Source: Gemmatimonadales bacterium UBA1120
GTDB lineage: Bacteria > Gemmatimonadota > Gemmatimonadetes > Longimicrobiales > Gaopeijiaceae
DNA: 51,487 nt
Reading direction: 5' to 3'
Assembly: GCA_002313925.1 (NCBI GenBank)
Contig: DCAZ01000063.1
Coordinates: forward strand, 1 to 51,487
In this document: positions 45,201 through 51,487 of the stretch, piece after piece
Layout of the letters: every line of letters starts with the position of its first letter
Numbering within the stretch: the stretch's first letter is position 1
The notes under the pieces: generated by a model
What the model was told of the DNA's origin: nothing
Seen by the model: only the letters and a program-made list of their open reading frames with translations
Databases searched by the model: none
Made by a program: the position numbers and the translations under genes

Positions 45201-46937
45201 GTGGCTAAAATCCTAGATCCGCACTTCAGGCGGGCACTGGGTTTCGTGCGACCATACGGCTGGGCTCTCGCGCCGGTGGTGGGGCTTTCGCTACTGGGTA
45301 CTGGCCTAGGTCTAGTACTTCCATATCTCTCAAAACTTCTGGTCGACGATGCGCTCGTAGCCCAAGATTTTAGCGCGCTGCTGAACATCGTAGGTCTCTT
45401 TGTTGGTATCACAGCGGCCTCTTTCCTGATGAATGTTTTGAGTGGAATGCGCTACACGAAGGTGTCGGCTGACATCCTATTCGATATGCGCCTGGACCTT
45501 TACCGCCACCTACAGCGGTTATCTCCGAGATACTACGCGAAAACTCCACTAGGGGATGTTGTATCCAGGATCAATGGGGACATCGGAGAGATCCAGCGTG
45601 TTACGGCCGAAGCGACTCTTGCATGGCTGGGGCAACTCATCGCACTAGTCGGAACGGTGGGGATGCTGATTTATCTTGATATACAGCTCTTTTTCGCTGG
45701 GCTCATCACCTTACCCCCTGCCCTCTTTGCCCTTCTACGCTATCGGCGTCAGTTAGAGGCCCGAGTTCGTAATCTACGTGAACGCAGCGCAGATATTGGT
45801 ACCTTCTTGATTGAGACTCTTCAGGGCATGCGAACAGTCGTCGGAGCCAACGCACAGGAGCGCGAGGTTGATCGCTTCCGTAACAAAAACGATTCCTTCG
45901 TCGATGCATTGCTTTCTATGCGGCTTTTTACCTATCTAGCCGGTGGACTCCCGGGCCTCTTGCTCACCACCGGTACGGGTATCGTCTTTCTATACGGCGG
46001 ATACCGTGTGATCGATGGAGCGACAACCCTCGGTACGTTCGTGGCATTCATGGCATACCAAATGCGCCTGATGGCACCTATCCAAGGATTGATGGGCCTC
46101 TACTCTAATCTTGCTACCGCACGAGCATCTTTGGTGCGCGTGCACGAAGTCCTCGATAGCCCTCCTGAGGTTGTCGAGGCCAACCCGGCCAAATCGCTAC
46201 CGGTATGCAAAGGTGAAGTAACACTTGAAGAGGTTCACTATGGCTTCGGACGTGGAGGCGAGGTACTCGCAGGTGTCAATCTAGTCATCCCAGCCGGACA
46301 GGTGCTGGCGATTGTCGGCACCAGCGGGAGTGGTAAGTCAACAATCGCAGATCTTCTTTCTCGCCAGCTCGATCCAGATGAAGGAGGCATCCTGTTGGAT
46401 GGAACAAATCTGTGTGATCTATTCCTTGCACAGGTAAGAAGGCACATCGTGGTTGTCGAGCAATCACCATTTATTTTCCATGCTACGGTTGCTGAAAACG
46501 TCCGCTATGCAAGACCGGAAGCGACGGAAGCAGATGTGCGGCAGGCAATACATGCAGCCGGACTCTCAGATCTTATGGATTCGATGCCGGAAGACATAAA
46601 TACGGTCGTTGGTGAACGAGGAAGCCAGCTATCAGCTGGTGAACGGCAGCGTGTTGCGATCGCGCGTGCCTACCTTGCCGAACCTTCAGTGCTCATTTTC
46701 GATGAGGCAACGGGGGCGCTTGATCCTATGTCAGAAGCTGCTGTCCTTTCGGGTTATGATGCTCTGATGCGTGGCCGCACTACGGTGCTCATCACGCACC
46801 GGATTGACCTGGCTCGACAAGCTGACCGAGTCGTGGTACTCAAGAATGGGAGAGTGGTAGAAGACGGACGACTGAGAGACCTAGAGACTCGAGGAACTGC
46901 CTTCCGCGATATTTTTCTAGACGTCAAGACCGGCTAG
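45201..46937 (+). CDS. qhpF: QhpF-like ABC exporter (TMD-NBD fusion)
   Basis: 578-residue half-transporter of the ABCB/peptide-exporter type: six membrane helices in residues ~20-310, then the ATPase domain. Walker A GTSGSGKST, signature LSAGERQRVAIARAYL, Walker B VLIFDEATGALD and the H-loop His in LITHRIDLAR. In QHNDH systems QhpF moves the modified gamma subunit to the periplasm, which has no Sec signal of its own; that is inferred from context. No N-terminal C39 peptidase domain is present, consistent with leader removal by the separate QhpE. GTG start at 45201. Confidence 0.85.
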   Translation: MAKILDPHFRRALGFVRPYGWALAPVVGLSLLGTGLGLVLPYLSKLLVDDALVAQDFSALLNIVGLFVGITAASFLMNVLSGMRYTKVSADILFDMRLDLYRHLQRLSPRYYAKTPLGDVVSRINGDIGEIQRVTAEATLAWLGQLIALVGTVGMLIYLDIQLFFAGLITLPPALFALLRYRRQLEARVRNLRERSADIGTFLIETLQGMRTVVGANAQEREVDRFRNKNDSFVDALLSMRLFTYLAGGLPGLLLTTGTGIVFLYGGYRVIDGATTLGTFVAFMAYQMRLMAPIQGLMGLYSNLATARASLVRVHEVLDSPPEVVEANPAKSLPVCKGEVTLEEVHYGFGRGGEVLAGVNLVIPAGQVLAIVGTSGSGKSTIADLLSRQLDPDEGGILLDGTNLCDLFLAQVRRHIVVVEQSPFIFHATVAENVRYARPEATEADVRQAIHAAGLSDLMDSMPEDINTVVGERGSQLSAGERQRVAIARAYLAEPSVLIFDEATGALDPMSEAAVLSGYDALMRGRTTVLITHRIDLARQADRVVVLKNGRVVEDGRLRDLETRGTAFRDIFLDVKTG

Positions 46938-46971
46938 TTCCTGCTACTGCTCGAATGGGGAAAAATGGATC

Positions 46972-47679
46972 ATGAAGGACAAGCCCATTACCCTCGCAGT
47001 TGTAGATAGTGGAGTAAATATTCCACATCCGCACTTACCTGCGGTACAAAGCGGTATCTCTTTTGATCGTGAAGGTCACGAACAAGAAGATTTTACAGAT
47101 TTGTTGGGGCATGGAACCGCAGTGACGTCAGCGATCTATGAAAAAGCCCCAGATACGCAAATCTCTGTGGTAAAAGTCTTTGATCAGCAGCTCGCGACAA
47201 GCGTGCCAATACTTGTGAGAGCGCTAGACTGGGCCTCAGAGCATCATATGCGTCTCGTCAACTTGAGCCTTGGCACACCCAACGAAATCCGTGCGTACGA
47301 TTTAGCTCCAGCCGTGGAACGTGCCGTTGAAAGAGGAACTATCATCGTTTCGGCTAGAGCCAATGAAGAACAATTCTGGTATCCGGGATGCATGGAAGGT
47401 GTCTTAGGGGTAGTCCTCAATTGGGAGCATCCTAGGGAAAGCGTCTCCGTGATCAAGGCCAAAGAGTCTTCTAAAACCTCTTCGGTCCGTGTTGTCAGCG
47501 CTTCGGGTTATCCTCGACCGATTCCAGGGATCCCAACCTCCCGGAACCTCAACGGGATCAGTTTCGCCGTAGCGAATACGACAGGCGTGCTCGCTACACT
47601 TCTCATAGATCGACCAGACGTTCGGACAGCTGAAGCAGCATTAGATCTCCTCAGTGAGGAGATGCCTCCACTAGAGTAA
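46972..47679 (+). CDS. qhpE: QhpE-like subtilisin-family leader protease
   Basis: 235-residue S8 protease without signal peptide, so cytoplasmic. Catalytic D12 (AVVDSGVN), H47 (LLGHGTAVTSAI), N131 of the oxyanion hole (SARANEEQF) and S197 in LNGISFAVANTTG, where the common G-T-S is G-I-S. It is shorter than most subtilisins because prodomain and surface loops are missing, as in QhpE. It should cut the leader from QhpC after cross-linking. Last gene of the locus; a hairpin follows. Confidence 0.86.
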   Translation: MKDKPITLAVVDSGVNIPHPHLPAVQSGISFDREGHEQEDFTDLLGHGTAVTSAIYEKAPDTQISVVKVFDQQLATSVPILVRALDWASEHHMRLVNLSLGTPNEIRAYDLAPAVERAVERGTIIVSARANEEQFWYPGCMEGVLGVVLNWEHPRESVSVIKAKESSKTSSVRVVSASGYPRPIPGIPTSRNLNGISFAVANTTGVLATLLIDRPDVRTAEAALDLLSEEMPPLE

Positions 47680-47680
47680 G

Positions 47681-47723
47681 CTCATAACCAGCTGTGAACC
47701 CACTCCCAGCAACCGGTTATGAG
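47681..47723. terminator. Hairpin between convergent genes
   Basis: Perfect 9-base arms CTCATAACC (47681-47689) and GGTTATGAG (47715-47723) with a 25-base loop, exactly between the stops of qhpE and the convergent M20 gene. No T-run on either strand, so Rho-independent termination is uncertain. Confidence 0.45.
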
Positions 47724-47735
47724 GAGGGCCTTAGT

Positions 47736-49382
47736 TCAATTGCCCTGTTCACTTACTGAGTCGATGGTGCAACGTCCATCAGGTTGTCGGAGTGTAGGAT
47801 ATGAGACGCCAAGCTGGTCGAGATACGAATCGTAGCGATCGGAATCATAGTAATACTTCCGCATTTCCTCCCGGAAATCCTCCATGATCTCGGCATTCAT
47901 TTCAGTGGCCGGCTGGTCTGATGACTGGATAAATGGTGTATACTGGATTTCACGGTTCTGGATGTTCTCGAAATAGTCCCAAGCCTGATCAACTAGTTCA
48001 GGTCGAACCATGAAATCGAGAAGGGTCATAGCTTGTGCCATCGCTCCCTGCGTGGCTCCCTTATGAGCGATGGGGGTCGCCATTGCCATTGCATTCGCCC
48101 AGTGATGGCCAGGGAGACCGGGAATGTTGGATGGGAAAGAGAGTGTGGCCGTTGGTACATTCCAAGAAATATCCCCGATATCGTCTGCAAACCCTGCAGT
48201 TCTCTGTGCCTCGGTGAGTGCAGGCCTCAGTATTGAAAGCTCTGTAGCTAACCCAGACTCGAAGGTGCCAACCTCTCTCTGTGTTGCTTGAGCAAAACGT
48301 TGGTCATCTTCAGTCCACTGCGGGAGCCCAACCTGCTGGATATTTTCATACATAGCCTCAGCAATCACCTGGTTAAAGTGACCAGGCCACGCACTACCAA
48401 TGATGCGGACATCGCCGAGAACAGTACCGCTCATCATTGCTGCGCCTTTTGCGATCGAATCGCCGATCGCAAAAAGATCTCTGATCTGAGGATAGTTTTT
48501 CTCTCGGAAATAAAACCAGATTGAAGCCTTGGATGGCACCACATTGGGCTGGTCTCCCCCGTCATATACTACAGAATGGGAGCGATGCTGAGTGCGCAGA
48601 TGTTCACGGCGGAAGTTCCAACCAACCTCCATCAGGTTTACTGCATCAGCAGCGCTTCGTCCCCTCCAAGGAGCCCCTCCAGCATGTGCGGCAGACCCTT
48701 CAAAAGTGAACATTGCTGAAATGAGACCTGTGCCAGGCGTCATGCCCCAGCTAGTCGACAGGTTATTCCCGACGTGAGCATAAAGGACGATATCTACATC
48801 TTCAAACATGCCCTCCCTCACATAATATGCCTTGGTCGCGACAAGCTCTTCTGCTACTCCAGGCCAGATCTGGATCGTTCCCCCTAGCCCTTCCCGCTCC
48901 AGAAGCTCTTTCACAGCAAGGGCAGCTGTGATCTGAACAGCCATACCTGAATTATGTCCTTCTCCATGCCCAGGAGCCCCCTCAACAAGAGGAAGATGAC
49001 AAGCCACTCCAGGCATTTGGGACGCCTTTGGAATGTTATCGATATCTGTCCCCAGAGAGATCTTGGGTCGGCCAGAGCCCCAAGTAGCAACCCAAGCAGT
49101 GGGGATACCGGCCACTCCCTCTTCCACAGTGAAACCATGTTCCCGAAGTAGTTCTACCAAGTAGGCTGAAGTCTCAAACTCTTGAAAGCCTAGTTCAGCA
49201 AAGCTGAAAATCTGATCCACGATATTCGCTGTGAATTCTCTTCTGCTATCGATCGCCTCAGCAAGCTCACTCTTCCAGCCAGCCAACTGATCTATTTGGG
49301 CAGTGGAGCCGCTCGGCATCGTAAGCGCGGCCACTACAACCCATACCATTGCAATCACAAACCGATACGTGGGTGAAAACAT
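47736..49382 (-). CDS. Exported M20-family amidohydrolase with Cys-to-Glu change
   Basis: 548-residue exported member of the M20D/AbgB group. Signal MFSPTYRFVIAMVWVVVAALTMPSGS. The metal-site equivalent of H-x-C-G-H reads G-H139-G-E141-G-H143-N-S-G: the bridging Cys is Glu. TDIDNIP replaces EYDALPG, while the catalytic-acid region is WPGVAEELVATK. The dimer domain GSAAHAGGAPWRGRSAADAVN is intact. The C-terminus extends ~100 residues past the other copy (PFIQSSDQPATEMN...). AGGAG eight bases before ATG 49382 sets the start. Likely still a metal amidohydrolase, with altered metal or substrate preference. Confidence 0.85.
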   Translation of the reverse strand: MFSPTYRFVIAMVWVVVAALTMPSGSTAQIDQLAGWKSELAEAIDSRREFTANIVDQIFSFAELGFQEFETSAYLVELLREHGFTVEEGVAGIPTAWVATWGSGRPKISLGTDIDNIPKASQMPGVACHLPLVEGAPGHGEGHNSGMAVQITAALAVKELLEREGLGGTIQIWPGVAEELVATKAYYVREGMFEDVDIVLYAHVGNNLSTSWGMTPGTGLISAMFTFEGSAAHAGGAPWRGRSAADAVNLMEVGWNFRREHLRTQHRSHSVVYDGGDQPNVVPSKASIWFYFREKNYPQIRDLFAIGDSIAKGAAMMSGTVLGDVRIIGSAWPGHFNQVIAEAMYENIQQVGLPQWTEDDQRFAQATQREVGTFESGLATELSILRPALTEAQRTAGFADDIGDISWNVPTATLSFPSNIPGLPGHHWANAMAMATPIAHKGATQGAMAQAMTLLDFMVRPELVDQAWDYFENIQNREIQYTPFIQSSDQPATEMNAEIMEDFREEMRKYYYDSDRYDSYLDQLGVSYPTLRQPDGRCTIDSVSEQGN

Positions 49383-49555
49383 GTAAGGCTCTCCTATGGA
49401 ACTAATCAGTCTCGGTCCAAAATGAGCTGGTTTCAGTCTTCCCGCGAGAGCCTGCCTCCTCTCGGCCTGAGCCAACTGCAATGCCGTCGATAACAAAGCG
49501 AAGTAGCAATTCCACTCCAGTTTACCACTACTCAGATATGTGTCATGCTCCTTGT

Positions 49556-49870
49556 ATGATTCAATTGACATCTAAACAACGAGCACACCTCCGAAGCCTT
49601 GCAAACCAACTCAAGCCAGTCGTACATGTGGGGACAGAAGGAGTAAGCGAGGAACTCCTCAGATCAGCATCAGAAGCATTTAATAAACGTGAGCTAATTA
49701 AGGTCAGAGCTCAGGAAGGGGCACCTGGACCCATCAAGAATATCGCAAATGATATAGCCTCTCGACTCTCAGGAGTGCATGTCATTCAAACGATCGGACA
49801 CATCGCAGTTCTATACCGCGCACATCCGGAGGACCCCCAAATACAGCTGTCTAAGCTAAATCAGGGTTAA
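49556..49870 (+). CDS. yhbY: YhbY-type CRM-domain RNA-binding protein
   Basis: 104 residues. LTSKQRAHLRSLANQLKPVV opens the CRM domain, HVGTEGVSEEL holds the GxxG-like RNA loop, and ELIKVRAQEG and QTIGHIAVLYR complete it; close in length and layout to E. coli YhbY, which associates with pre-50S ribosomal particles. The frame opens earlier (49481), but residues before M-I-Q-L-T are not family-like. Overlapping upstream region on the other strand belongs to the M20 gene's leader. Confidence 0.88.
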   Translation: MIQLTSKQRAHLRSLANQLKPVVHVGTEGVSEELLRSASEAFNKRELIKVRAQEGAPGPIKNIANDIASRLSGVHVIQTIGHIAVLYRAHPEDPQIQLSKLNQG

Positions 49871-49874
49871 GCAA

Positions 49875-50165
49875 ATGTCCCGGGCATTTATCAAGGAAGA
49901 TCCTGATGAGCCAACCCCTAAATATCAGCTTCCTGATCCTGAATCACCCTATTACAACGAGGCAGCGGCGTGGGCGCTCATACAAGGGGCAGATCAGGGA
50001 GATTCTCGAAGTGCCGAGCTGGCGACAAGCTACAACTGGGGTGACCCAATACTGGTCCCGTGTGTCCTTTTGATCCTTAAGGAAGCTGAAACCGCTGGTG
50101 AAGATCGGGTGGCTCAGCTCGCACGACGATTCCTTAAGGCTGCCGGACAATCTGAATCACCCTGA
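49875..50165 (+). CDS. Small conserved-looking protein linked to yhbY
   Basis: 96 residues; not a named family to me. MSRAFIKEDPDEP, YQLPDPESPYYNEAAAWALIQGADQGDSRSAE, NWGDPILVP and QLARRFLKAAGQ show a polar head and helical body, rich in Asp/Glu/Ala, no signal or membrane segment. It starts four bases after yhbY, hence coupled. It may be a ribosome-assembly or RNA-linked helper; that is inferred from position alone. Confidence 0.7.
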   Translation: MSRAFIKEDPDEPTPKYQLPDPESPYYNEAAAWALIQGADQGDSRSAELATSYNWGDPILVPCVLLILKEAETAGEDRVAQLARRFLKAAGQSESP

Positions 50166-50180
50166 GATCTACAAAAAAAG

Positions 50181-50221
50181 AAGAACGCTCCACTGGCCCA
50201 TATGGCTTGTGGAGCGTTCTT
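50181..50221. terminator. Strong bidirectional intrinsic terminator
   Basis: Perfect 13-base arms (aagaacgctccac 50181-50193 and its complement 50209-50221) with a 15-base loop. A run of T follows on the plus strand (50217-50225 region) and a run of A precedes it (50173-50179), so it can end transcripts from both the yhbY pair and the ankyrin gene. Confidence 0.93.
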
Positions 50222-50279
50222 TTTTCTCTTGAGGACCTCCCCTACAATGTCAGGCGGCCCCTAAGTGTTTAGGCATAGC

Positions 50280-51487
50280 TCAACACGAAACGCAGTTGTT
50301 GTTGTTCTTGGAACCGAGACCCATAAGCAGTGTCACGGTATTCAAATGCGGCGGAATTCTTGACACAGGGCCATTCGCCAAGTCAGCAGTAGTCTGTCCA
50401 CGCCGATTTACCACACTAACGTCGCTTCCCTGACTGATGAGGTAGAGAATCATCTCGTTATCACCACGCCCTGCTGCATTGTGGAGAGGACGGTATCCGT
50501 TGTGGTCTGGCTGGTTAACGTCGGCGCCAAGTTCCTCAATGAGGTATCTCACTGACGGAATCCAACCACCGGGCATAGCCCGATGTGCGTTGCCTGCAAA
50601 ACCTTCGCCATATCCAGCACCCGCAGCAGCGTTGATTGGGAATATTCCTGGCCCTCCGTCTACATACGGTGGTAAGCCCGACGGATCAGCGTTTGCCTCA
50701 CGGACCGAATCTGCACGCTCTACGCGATCGACGAGTTCCTGTCGCCTTTCGTCCGAAATTTCCGCCAACTCTTCATCCGTGAATTCCGCTCGTTCAGCTT
50801 CCAGAAGCTCGTTTCGTACCGAAGTAAGAACCTCCATCCGCTCTTCTGCAGACAGTGGATTGAAGTTGGAGTCGTCAGATATCTGATTACGCGCCGAACG
50901 AGTTCCCGTGTCCCGGGGTCTCCTTCGCCTTTGTTCTGGAGCGATTGTTGGGATGTTTGGATCAGCACCATACTTAATTAACAGGCGCATCGCCTCCACA
51001 TCTGCCCCATAGGCCGCACGCCAGAACGCCGTGGAGCCTTTTGTGTCTACCAGCCCACAATTTCGATTACCGCATCCTCCGTAGACCATGTACCAAGGAT
51101 GCATCGTCGTACGTGCGTCAGGCTCAGCTCCACTCTGTAACAGTGCTTCGAGAACTTCCATATACGTAGCATTCTGCAGGTGGTGTTCCTGAGGTTGAGG
51201 GAATCGTGTCCGAGGTTGCCACTCACTGTTCACTACACTCCACAGTGGTGCAATACCGTTGATGTTGGCTACCAGGTTGGGATTCGCCCCAGCTCCAAGC
51301 AACAGCAGAGCGATATCGAACTGCCCATTGATTGTGGCCATGAGGAGCGGGCTCGTACCATCACTCAGGCTTATCTGGTCAACGTCAGCTCCACCATCAA
51401 GGAGTACCTGTGCTACTTCCAAATGCCCCTGACGAGCTGCGTGTAAGAGTGCCGTCATTCCACCAGTCGCTGTGATGCTAGGCGAGC
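50280..51487 (-). CDS. Ankyrin-repeat protein, 5' end outside window
   Basis: The frame is open through the right edge (S-P-S-I-T-A-T-G-G before GMTALLHAARQGHLEVAQ), so the gene begins beyond the window; 402 residues are seen. Repeats fit the ankyrin pattern G-x-T-x-L-x-x-A-A-x-x-G-x-x-x-x-x-x-x-L-L-x-x-G-A-D. Examples: MTALLHAARQGHLEVAQVLL, TSPLLMATINGQFDIALLLL, STAFWRAAYGADVEAMRLLI and YRPLHNAAGRGDNEMILYLI. A charged helical linker (res ~190-270 of the visible part) breaks the array. It ends KNNNNCVSC. Probably exported and protein-binding; no signal can be checked. Confidence 0.85.
   Translation of the reverse strand, partial: SPSITATGGMTALLHAARQGHLEVAQVLLDGGADVDQISLSDGTSPLLMATINGQFDIALLLLGAGANPNLVANINGIAPLWSVVNSEWQPRTRFPQPQEHHLQNATYMEVLEALLQSGAEPDARTTMHPWYMVYGGCGNRNCGLVDTKGSTAFWRAAYGADVEAMRLLIKYGADPNIPTIAPEQRRRRPRDTGTRSARNQISDDSNFNPLSAEERMEVLTSVRNELLEAERAEFTDEELAEISDERRQELVDRVERADSVREANADPSGLPPYVDGGPGIFPINAAAGAGYGEGFAGNAHRAMPGGWIPSVRYLIEELGADVNQPDHNGYRPLHNAAGRGDNEMILYLISQGSDVSVVNRRGQTTADLANGPVSRIPPHLNTVTLLMGLGSKNNNNCVSC

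Noticed and set aside
1..51487. tRNA, rRNA, CRISPR array, insertion sequence, prophage or integrase
   Set aside because: Gaps are too short and lack tRNA/rRNA consensus; no spaced direct repeats or transposase/integrase motifs. The only clear direct repeat is at 44177-45146.

Overview
The window (51,487 bases, GC slightly above half by eye) is a dense, ordinary bacterial chromosome segment with very short intergenic gaps. No stretch longer than about 300 bases lacks a gene. I see no rRNA, tRNA, CRISPR array, transposase or phage gene. The organism has two membranes: there are many Sec signal peptides, lipoprotein signals, Tat signals, periplasmic c-type hemes and a periplasmic amine dehydrogenase. 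The set of secreted M20/M28 peptidases, gamma-glutamyltransferase, BNR/sortilin-like propeller protein, exported TPR and ankyrin proteins, Vgb-like propeller and small beta-rich exported domains fits an aerobic, peptide-feeding heterotroph. It would fit a (marine) Gemmatimonadota-like lineage, but that taxonomic guess is inference and was not tested.

Layout. 1-2.1 kb: 3' end of ychF and a Tat-exported HisC-like aminotransferase, closed by a strong hairpin. 2.1-5.5 kb (minus): copper-response operon csoR-copZ-copA plus a frameshifted DUF1232-like gene, with a CsoR-box-like operator at 5451-5469. 5.5-12.3 kb: pdxH, secreted M28 peptidase, DUF2461 protein, lactate-permease-family transporter, creatininase-family amidohydrolase and a lipoprotein serine hydrolase. 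12.5-16.4 kb: two acyl-CoA synthetases flanking a small lipoprotein. 16.6-21.5 kb (plus): Vgb-like propeller, heme-motif Reeler-like protein, YfcC-family carrier, MFS transporter, NUDIX hydrolase. 21.5-25.8 kb (minus): RsmB/F-type rRNA methyltransferase overlapping a GroES-like gene, then a PfkB kinase coupled to a nucleoside transporter. 26-33.8 kb (plus): exported gamma-glutamyltransferase, M20 amidohydrolase, BNR propeller protein and an orphan exported protein. 33.9-35.7 kb (minus): SoxC-type sulfite dehydrogenase with a short, single-heme SoxD-like cytochrome. 35.9-37.5 kb: exported TPR protein.

The main find is 37.6-47.7 kb, a complete locus for quinohemoprotein amine dehydrogenase (QHNDH). 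It reads fmdB-like, qhpG (flavin monooxygenase), qhpA (diheme alpha subunit), qhpD (radical SAM cross-linker), qhpC (gamma peptide), qhpB (propeller beta subunit), two tandem small exported proteins, qhpF (ABC exporter) and qhpE (subtilisin-like leader protease). All eight residues that form the three thioether bonds and the cysteine tryptophylquinone of the gamma subunit are present with exact known spacing. The gamma precursor has an unusually long leader. The two small exported genes arose by a 488-base tandem duplication that carried along the last ~21 codons of qhpB, which survive as a degenerate remnant between them. No qhpR-like AraC regulator lies in the window.

47.7-51.5 kb: a second M20-family amidohydrolase in which the usual metal-bridging Cys is Glu, a YhbY RNA-binding protein with a small conserved-looking partner, a very strong bidirectional terminator, and the 3' part of an ankyrin-repeat gene that runs off the window. 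Together the genes suggest oxidation of amines, sulfite and possibly lactate for electrons, coupled to heavy extracellular peptide turnover and fatty-acid activation.
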